A stretch of DNA of 9,811 bases, from NCBI GenBank assembly GCA_946545765.1, contig CAMNNS010000050.1, forward strand, positions 1-9,811, written 5' to 3'. Positions 5,443-9,811 of the stretch are shown here, piece by piece. Origin of the DNA: an uncultured Bacteroidales bacterium. Its GTDB lineage: Bacteria > Bacteroidota > Bacteroidia > Bacteroidales > UBA932. The notes under the pieces are model-generated. The model was not told the origin of the DNA. It saw only the letters and a program-made list of their open reading frames with translations, and did no database searches. A program made the translations under genes and the position numbers. The first letter of the stretch is position 1. Each line of letters begins with the position of its first letter.

Positions 5443-6609
5443 TTACAAGCACATCCTATATATCTTCTCAACATCATCGGCAGTTAGAGTTACAAATCCT
5501 TTTAAGGCAGAGCCAGATACAGCCTTCTTTGCCATAATCGCAAAGTTTTTATCATCTATACCAATTTCTGATAATCTACTTTTTAGCTTGAGCTTGTTAA
5601 AGAAGAAATCTTTTGTAGCCTCTATAGCACGCTTTGCTATATCCATCTTATCAAGGTTTTTATCTATACCAAATACCTCAGTACCAAATCTTACATACCT
5701 ATCTACAGTTTTATCATTTAGGCAGAATTCTAACCATCTTGGTGTAAGTATTGCAAGTCCTAAACCGTGAGTAATATCATAAAAAGCAGACAATTCATGC
5801 TCCATAGGGTGGCAACTCCAAACATTTCTCGCCCCACCGTTAATAAATCCATTTATTGCCCATGAAGATGTCCACATCAAATTCGCTCTTGCCTCATAAT
5901 TCTTTGGCTCTGACATAGCTATAGGGGTATATTTAATCACTGTTCTAAGCATACCCTCCATAAATGTATCAAGCATAAAAAAGTTTTTACTTGTATCAAA
6001 ATAGACCTCACAAATATGGGAAAATATATCTGCAGAGCCACATGCAGTTTGATACTCGCTAACAGTATAAGTGTTAGTAGGATCTAAAAAAGAAACTTTT
6101 GGTAATAATATAGGCTCCATTCTCCCTATTTTATCATTTGTATCGGGATTACTTATAACACCGCCAGAATCCATCTCACTACCTGTAGCTGAGAGCGTTA
6201 ATATATCAACTATTGGTAGAGCTTTCTCAATAGGCGCCCATTTACTAAAGAAATCCCAAGGGTCGAAATCTACAAAAGCACCAGCAGCAATAAATTTTGT
6301 ACAGTCTATAGTTGAACCTCCACCAACTGCAAGTAGAACATCAATCTGTTTTTCTTTACAAATCTGAGCCCCTTTTCTTACAGATTCAACTCTTGGATTA
6401 GGTTCTATTCCAGGAAGTTCGTATAATTCCAAACCTGCTTTTTTAATCTCTTCTACAACTTTGTCATAAAGCCCAATTTTCTTAATTGAGCCACCACCAT
6501 AAGTCATTAAAACCTTTTTCCCAAATTTAGACAACTCTTTTCCTAAGTGAGATAACTGATTCTCACCAAAATAAACCTTTACAGGTATATCATAAATAAA
6601 ACTCTCCAT
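5443..6609 (-). CDS. Iron-containing alcohol dehydrogenase, YqhD/BdhA type
   Basis: This 388-residue cytoplasmic enzyme belongs to the group-III metal-dependent alcohol dehydrogenases, which reduce aldehydes to alcohols with NAD(P)H. The opening KVYFGENQLSHLG, the nucleotide-binding YGGGSIKKIGLYD at residues 37-49 and VGGGSTIDCTK at 95-105 are typical of the YqhD/butanol dehydrogenase branch. The metal ligands are visible as D194 and H198 (DIFSH), H267 (CHP) and H281 (THG), the same numbering as in E. coli YqhD, and the spacing is intact, so it should be active. Length is normal. It lies between unrelated genes, with a candidate promoter about 80 bases upstream. Likely roles are butanol/propanol formation or detoxifying aldehydes; cofactor and substrate cannot be read from the sequence. 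Confidence 0.93.
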   Translation of the reverse strand: MESFIYDIPVKVYFGENQLSHLGKELSKFGKKVLMTYGGGSIKKIGLYDKVVEEIKKAGLELYELPGIEPNPRVESVRKGAQICKEKQIDVLLAVGGGSTIDCTKFIAAGAFVDFDPWDFFSKWAPIEKALPIVDILTLSATGSEMDSGGVISNPDTNDKIGRMEPILLPKVSFLDPTNTYTVSEYQTACGSADIFSHICEVYFDTSKNFFMLDTFMEGMLRTVIKYTPIAMSEPKNYEARANLMWTSSWAINGFINGGARNVWSCHPMEHELSAFYDITHGLGLAILTPRWLEFCLNDKTVDRYVRFGTEVFGIDKNLDKMDIAKRAIEATKDFFFNKLKLKSRLSEIGIDDKNFAIMAKKAVSGSALKGFVTLTADDVEKIYRMCL

Positions 6610-6686
6610 ATATAAAAATATTTGTTCTGCAATTTAATAAAAATAATAGAAATAAACTCCCTCTCTAAAGCATCTATATTTTATTA

Positions 6687-6694
6687 CAAAGCTA
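6687..6694 (-). promoter_or_regulatory. Candidate -7 promoter box for the alcohol dehydrogenase
   Basis: The minus strand reads TAGCTTTG, an exact TAnnTTTG match, 77 bases before the ATG at 6609. This predicts a leader of about 70 bases. No good -33 TTTG is present at the usual distance, but the long inverted repeat at 6726-6775 begins about 30 bases upstream, where an activator could sit. Confidence 0.42.
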
Positions 6695-6725
6695 CTTTTA
6701 CTAATTGAACATTCAGTAGAACTTT

Positions 6726-6775
6726 ATAATCTTTAGGTATGTTCTTATTCAATCATGCTCCACATACAAGATTAT
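6726..6775. repeat. Long inverted repeat between lysO and the alcohol dehydrogenase
   Basis: Two blocks pair perfectly: ATAATCTT (6726-6733) with AAGATTAT (6768-6775) and GTATGT (6737-6742) with ACATAC (6762-6767). That makes a 14-bp stem with a 3-base bulge (TAG) and a 19-base loop. It begins 36 bases after the lysO stop on the minus strand, so it may end that transcript, but no U-tract follows in that direction. It also lies just upstream of the candidate dehydrogenase promoter, so an operator or an RNA element is possible. Confidence 0.6.
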
Positions 6776-6811
6776 TTTCTCCACAATAAAATATATTATA
6801 AACTATCGGGA

Positions 6812-7438
6812 TTAGATTGATAATAAGAGAGAAATCAAAAGAGGAACAATTATGGTAAAGAACATACCACAATAGGCTGCAATTGGAAACATAGAATTAC
6901 CATCATTTTTGATTATCATTGGCAATGAGGTATCAATAGCAGTTGCTCCAGCAGAAACAGTTATAGCAAATTTGCCAAAAAATTTACTTAAAAATGGGGC
7001 AAAAAGAATAGTGAATATTTCTCTCATTAGATTAACAATTAAGGCTATAGAACCAAGCTCCGCTCCCCATTCTTGGCTAATCAAAATAGCAGTAATAGAA
7101 TAATATCCCATCCCCGAGTCTATTGTTATCACCTCTTTTAGATTTAAAGAATAAATATTAAACAAGTCTAAAATATAAAAACCTATAATCGCCCCAACAA
7201 TTGTGGATAAATAAGAAACTATCGGGAGTATTAAAAGTTTTCTATTTAAATTTTTTATTGTTTGAATTATCGACTTATCCAATCCAACCCCTACCCCTAC
7301 AAAGAATAACAATATATATAACAGAAAGTTAGAAATATCACTATAATTATAAGAATAAAATATATCGGGAAGTAAATTAAATAAAATAAGGAGTACCCCC
7401 AATACAAAAGAAGATACTATTATTATGCTATCTCTCAT
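6812..7438 (-). CDS. lysO: Lysine exporter LysO, C-terminal part
   Basis: This 208-residue inner-membrane protein matches the second two thirds of the LysO (YbjE, DUF340) exporter, which pumps lysine out of the cell. Membrane segments are visible at about residues 4-22, 38-55, 69-92, 128-150 and 183-206, with others likely near 110-122 and 156-175. Family-like motifs are SGMGYYSITAIL at 108-119, NLMRE at 136-140 and GATAIDTSLP at 164-173, matching SGFGWYSLSGIL, NDLARE and GATSMDFTLP of the E. coli protein from memory. E. coli LysO is one chain of about 300 residues; here it is two genes totalling 304 residues. The ATG at 7438 overlaps the end of the first gene by 11 bases, indicating coupled translation. 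Confidence 0.9.
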   Translation of the reverse strand: MRDSIIIVSSFVLGVLLILFNLLPDIFYSYNYSDISNFLLYILLFFVGVGVGLDKSIIQTIKNLNRKLLILPIVSYLSTIVGAIIGFYILDLFNIYSLNLKEVITIDSGMGYYSITAILISQEWGAELGSIALIVNLMREIFTILFAPFLSKFFGKFAITVSAGATAIDTSLPMIIKNDGNSMFPIAAYCGMFFTIIVPLLISLLLSI

Positions 7439-7718
7439 TACTATTCTTATCTAAAAACTTTGTTAATCTTTTTATTATAAACAAGGTAGTTATAATCACC
7501 GATAAGAAAATAACAAGAGCTACTATGCCAATTTTTGTAAAACCTTGCACTATATTCTCATCTAATCCTATCCTGATTCCCATAACAAATAATAGCAAGC
7601 ATACAGATATTGTTACCACTAAAGAGACCTTTTTAGAAATATTTTTTACAAAAGATTTATCTCTTAGCACCCACCCAACTACTATCCCTAAAAGCATTAT
7701 TAAAACTGCATATAACAT
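7428..7718 (-). CDS. lysO: Lysine exporter LysO, N-terminal part
   Basis: This 96-residue membrane protein corresponds to the first third of LysO. It has three membrane segments at about residues 2-18, 31-50 and 61-84 and ends in a short basic tail (KRLTKFLDKNSNER). The motif LLLFVMGIRIGLDENIVQ (41-58) reappears in the second gene as LLFFVGVGVGLDKSIIQ (43-59), so this gene equals one copy of an internal repeat. Separate small genes for this part are, to my knowledge, common in Bacteroidota, and the two proteins are expected to form one exporter. It is the first gene of a two-gene operon with a well-placed promoter at 7753-7786. The split is not a recent frameshift: both parts have proper ATG starts and intact membrane topology. 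Confidence 0.88.
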   Translation of the reverse strand: MLYAVLIMLLGIVVGWVLRDKSFVKNISKKVSLVVTISVCLLLFVMGIRIGLDENIVQGFTKIGIVALVIFLSVIITTLFIIKRLTKFLDKNSNER

Positions 7719-7746
7719 AATTCATTTATTTATAGAGAATTAAATC

Positions 7747-7786
7747 TATTCACAAATATATGCTTTTTTTTAACTATATTCACAAA
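7747..7786. repeat. 10-bp direct repeat spaced 30 bp in the lysO/C69 intergenic region
   Basis: TATTCACAAA occurs at 7747-7756 and again at 7777-7786, exactly 30 bp apart, about three helical turns. On the minus strand each copy reads TTTGTGAATA, and the TTTG parts coincide with the -7 and -33 boxes of the lysO promoter. It may be a tandem regulator site on one face of the helix, or a by-product of the promoter elements; only 4 of the 10 bases are explained by the latter. Confidence 0.6.
7753..7786 (-). promoter_or_regulatory. Promoter of the lysO operon
   Basis: On the minus strand TTTG (7783-7786) is followed after 22 bases by TATATTTG (7753-7760), matching the Bacteroidota -33/-7 promoter (TTTG and TAnnTTTG, usual spacing about 17-23). 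The start of transcription would be near 7746, leaving a leader of about 28 bases before the lysO ATG at 7718. It is the only promoter in the window with both boxes. Confidence 0.65.
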
Positions 7787-7808
7787 GTTTTTTAAGATAA
7801 GTAAAACT

Positions 7809-9422
7809 ATGAAAAAGAGATTCATTTTTATAACATCACTTGTTATTTTATTATTTACTACAATTAGTTTTTCATACTCTCAGGAATTAGAAAATTATCA
7901 AGAGAGTTGTACCTCTATCCTTGTTTCTAAAGGGGCAAGCTCAGATGGTTCTGTTATGACAGCACACTCTTGCGATGCGAACTACAGAACATGGCTTACA
8001 ATTGAGGGGAGAAAGAGATTTGCCAAAGGAGAAAGAGATTATATACGGCATGGCTATATGCACAATGAGTTTCCGTCAGACACTACAGGGGTAAAAATAA
8101 AAGGGAGCATAGATGCACCTAAAAATGAGACATTTTCATTCTTAAATGTTGCATATCCTTGTTTAAATGAAAAACAATTAGCAATCGGAGAGACAACAAC
8201 TACCGGCAAAAGAGAACTATACAATAAAGATGGTCTGTTCTGCATAGAAGAATTAGAGAGAATTGCCTTACAAAGATGTTCAACCGCAAGAGATGCTATA
8301 CATTTAATGGGTTCATTGGCTGAGGAATATGGTTATGGAGATTGGGGAGAGTGTCTAACAATCGCCGACAAAAAAGAGGCATGGCATTTTGAAATATATG
8401 GAAGTGGAAAAAGCGGTAAAAAACCTGGTGCTATATGGGTTGCTCAAAGGGTACCAGATGGGCAAGTTGGAGTAAGTGCTAATGTGGCAAAAATAGGGAT
8501 TGTAGATTTTAAGGATAAAGATAATTTTATGTACGCCAAAGATATAAAAGAGAGATGTAAAGAGCTTGGTCTTTGGGACGGTAAATCGCCTTTTAAATTT
8601 TATCCAATGGTAAACAATTATCCTAAGAACTTTATGTGGAGAGAGTATATAATTCTCTCAACATTAGCACCTTCTTTAGGATTAAAATATACAGATCAAG
8701 AGATGCCTTTCTCTGTAACACCAGAGAATAAAATTACCCCTGAACAGATGTTTGCATTTTATCGCGAGACTTATGAAGGGGGAGAATTTGACCCTATAAA
8801 AAATTTAAAGATTGGGGTTAAAAAAAGGGTAACAGTAAACGGTAAAACTGAGACTATTGTAGATTCTATTTCTCCTGTAAGTCCTTTTATGTCTAATGAA
8901 ATGAGAACACTTTTAAATAGTTTAAAACCAGATGTTGCACCAAGAATTAGGACTATTGCAGTTATACAATGTTCTTATTCTCACATCATTAGATTAAGAG
9001 ATTGGTTACCCGATGAGATTGGTGGAGTAGCCTATTTCTCTTTTGATAATCCGGCACAGAGTCCAAGAATTCCTATCTATGCAGGTCAAACAGAACTTCC
9101 AGAAGGATTTGATATTTGTGGACAAAAAAGATACAGAAAAGATGCAGCAATATGGTCATTCAGAGAGACTAATAGAATTGCCACAATGCGTTGGGACAAG
9201 ACTAAAGACAAAATGAATGAAAAAATTAAAGAATTTGAAAATCAAATGATGGAGCAAACCCCTGAATTAGAAAAACAAGCAAAGGAATTGTTAAATGAAG
9301 GGAAAATAAATGAAGCTATTCTATTACTAAATAAATATTGTAAAGAGTTATTTAATTCTGAAGTTAAAACTTGGGAAGAGCTAAAAGCAGATTTTCTTAC
9401 CATGTTTGCAAGGTCATTATAA
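7809..9422 (+). CDS. Secreted C69-family dipeptidase (PepD-like Ntn hydrolase)
   Basis: This 537-residue peptidase splits dipeptides. A signal peptide covers about residues 1-24 (MKKRFIFITSLVILLFTT, then a Ser-rich end), so the enzyme acts in the periplasm or outside. C34 in ESCTSILVSKGAS is the expected N-terminal nucleophile of this Ntn-hydrolase family, exposed after removal of the short segment that follows the signal peptide. Other typical parts are DGSVMTAHSCD at 46-56, LAIGETT at 124-130, DWGECLTIAD at 178-187, EAWHFEIYG at 190-198, VPDGQVGVSAN at 215-225 and YEGGEFDP at 322-329. The last 75 or so residues are charged and helical, possibly a coiled coil. Length is normal for the Bacteroidales form. 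It is divergent from lysO and 22 bases upstream of an exchanger gene. No -7 box was found for it. Confidence 0.93.
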   Translation: MKKRFIFITSLVILLFTTISFSYSQELENYQESCTSILVSKGASSDGSVMTAHSCDANYRTWLTIEGRKRFAKGERDYIRHGYMHNEFPSDTTGVKIKGSIDAPKNETFSFLNVAYPCLNEKQLAIGETTTTGKRELYNKDGLFCIEELERIALQRCSTARDAIHLMGSLAEEYGYGDWGECLTIADKKEAWHFEIYGSGKSGKKPGAIWVAQRVPDGQVGVSANVAKIGIVDFKDKDNFMYAKDIKERCKELGLWDGKSPFKFYPMVNNYPKNFMWREYIILSTLAPSLGLKYTDQEMPFSVTPENKITPEQMFAFYRETYEGGEFDPIKNLKIGVKKRVTVNGKTETIVDSISPVSPFMSNEMRTLLNSLKPDVAPRIRTIAVIQCSYSHIIRLRDWLPDEIGGVAYFSFDNPAQSPRIPIYAGQTELPEGFDICGQKRYRKDAAIWSFRETNRIATMRWDKTKDKMNEKIKEFENQMMEQTPELEKQAKELLNEGKINEAILLLNKYCKELFNSEVKTWEELKADFLTMFARSL

Positions 9423-9444
9423 TAAGGTATATATAAACATAAAT

Positions 9445-9811
9445 ATGCTTTGGTTAATAATTAAATTTATTATAGGTCTTATTGCCCTTTTGATTGGAGC
9501 TAACTATTTGGTAGAAGGGGCAACCGCAATAGCCAGAAGGCTTAAAATATCTGATATGGTGATAGGAATGACTATTGTCGCGATAGGAACTTCTACCCCA
9601 GAGATGGTTGTAAGTTTTATCGGTGCAGTAAAAGGGAACTCCGATATTGCTATGGGAAACGTGATCGGTTCTAATATATGCAACATTTTACTTGTTCTTG
9701 GTGCAGCTATCACCATTAGACCTATAATGCTAAATAAAAGCAATTTAAAATACGATATACCTTTTATTTTATTCTCATCTGTTATCATTCTCTTTTTATC
9801 AAAAGATACAA
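9445..9811 (+). CDS. Calcium/sodium antiporter (CaCA family, YrbG-like), 5' part
   Basis: The first 122 residues are visible and the gene runs off the window; full members are about 310-330 residues. The frame starts at the ATG at 9445 with MLWLIIKFIIG and is hydrophobic throughout. The first alpha repeat of the family is clear: MTIVAIGTSTPEMVVSF at residues 42-58, with E53 the expected cation ligand, and GNVIGSNICNILLVLG at 71-86. About four membrane segments lie in the visible part (roughly 4-22, 38-60, 71-93, 104-119). It exchanges Na+ (and perhaps K+) for Ca2+ across the inner membrane. It begins 22 bases after the dipeptidase stop with no terminator between, so the two genes are likely cotranscribed. 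The direction and ion choice cannot be told from this fragment. Confidence 0.9.
   Translation, partial: MLWLIIKFIIGLIALLIGANYLVEGATAIARRLKISDMVIGMTIVAIGTSTPEMVVSFIGAVKGNSDIAMGNVIGSNICNILLVLGAAITIRPIMLNKSNLKYDIPFILFSSVIILFLSKDT

Noticed and set aside
6071..6367. Plus-strand open frame of 98 codons inside the alcohol dehydrogenase
   Set aside because: It lies wholly antisense to a conserved enzyme with intact metal ligands and resembles no known protein.
6726..6775. Inverted repeat as a tRNA or a known riboswitch
   Set aside because: It has a single stem with a bulge and an AT-rich loop, with no cloverleaf arms and no conserved riboswitch core.
7428..7718. Reading the lysO pair as a recent frameshift or sequencing error
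   Set aside because: Both genes have ATG starts, the first ends in a charged tail, the second starts with a new membrane segment, and the break lies at a repeat boundary; the two-gene form is common in this phylum.
9504..9788. Minus-strand open frame of 94 codons
   Set aside because: It is the antisense of the CaCA exchanger, whose plus frame carries the GTSTPE and GNVIGSN motifs; low-complexity hydrophobic content is a mirror of that gene.

Overview
The window looks like chromosomal DNA of an anaerobic, AT-rich member of the Bacteroidota, most likely the order Bacteroidales. Evidence for this is a complete ferredoxin-dependent 2-oxoacid oxidoreductase operon, a lysine exporter split into two genes, a secreted C69 dipeptidase, and promoter boxes matching the Bacteroidota consensus TAnnTTTG. 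Most genes lack a Shine-Dalgarno sequence, as expected for that phylum. No rRNA, tRNA, CRISPR array, insertion sequence or phage gene was seen.

Layout. Positions 1-154 (+) hold the 3' end of a heavy-metal-associated (HMA) domain protein. It converges on a leftward operon across a strong terminator hairpin (199-229). The operon reads, in transcription order from 4279 down to 260: branched-chain aminotransferase (ilvE), a 92-residue TPR protein, an 8Fe ferredoxin subunit, and the alpha (VorB-like), beta (TPP-binding) and gamma subunits of a 2-oxoacid:ferredoxin oxidoreductase. Positions 4280-4643 are non-coding and hold a candidate ilvE promoter and the terminator of the next gene. Two unrecognised small genes follow (4644-4964 and 5059-5415, both -). 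Next come a YqhD/BdhA-type iron-containing alcohol dehydrogenase (5443-6609, -), a 202-bp spacer with a candidate promoter and a long inverted repeat, and the two halves of a LysO lysine exporter (6812-7718, -). From 7809 rightward are a secreted C69 dipeptidase and the start of a CaCA-family sodium/calcium exchanger, which runs off the window end.

How the genes work together. The aminotransferase interconverts branched-chain amino acids and their 2-oxoacids, and the oxidoreductase interconverts 2-oxoacids and acyl-CoA with ferredoxin. Their operon arrangement suggests a reversible route between valine/leucine/isoleucine and branched-chain acyl-CoA, usable for branched fatty acid precursors, for energy, or in reverse for amino acid synthesis. 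The divergent dipeptidase and lysine exporter may link peptide breakdown with disposal of excess lysine; this is inference only.

The window is mostly ordinary metabolic chromosome, and I found no convincing new defence or mobile system. The points most worth a second look are the lysO split exactly between two repeated halves, the aminotransferase/TPR/oxidoreductase operon, a long inverted repeat upstream of the alcohol dehydrogenase promoter, a 10-bp repeat coinciding with the lysO promoter boxes, and perfect Shine-Dalgarno sequences at only two genes.
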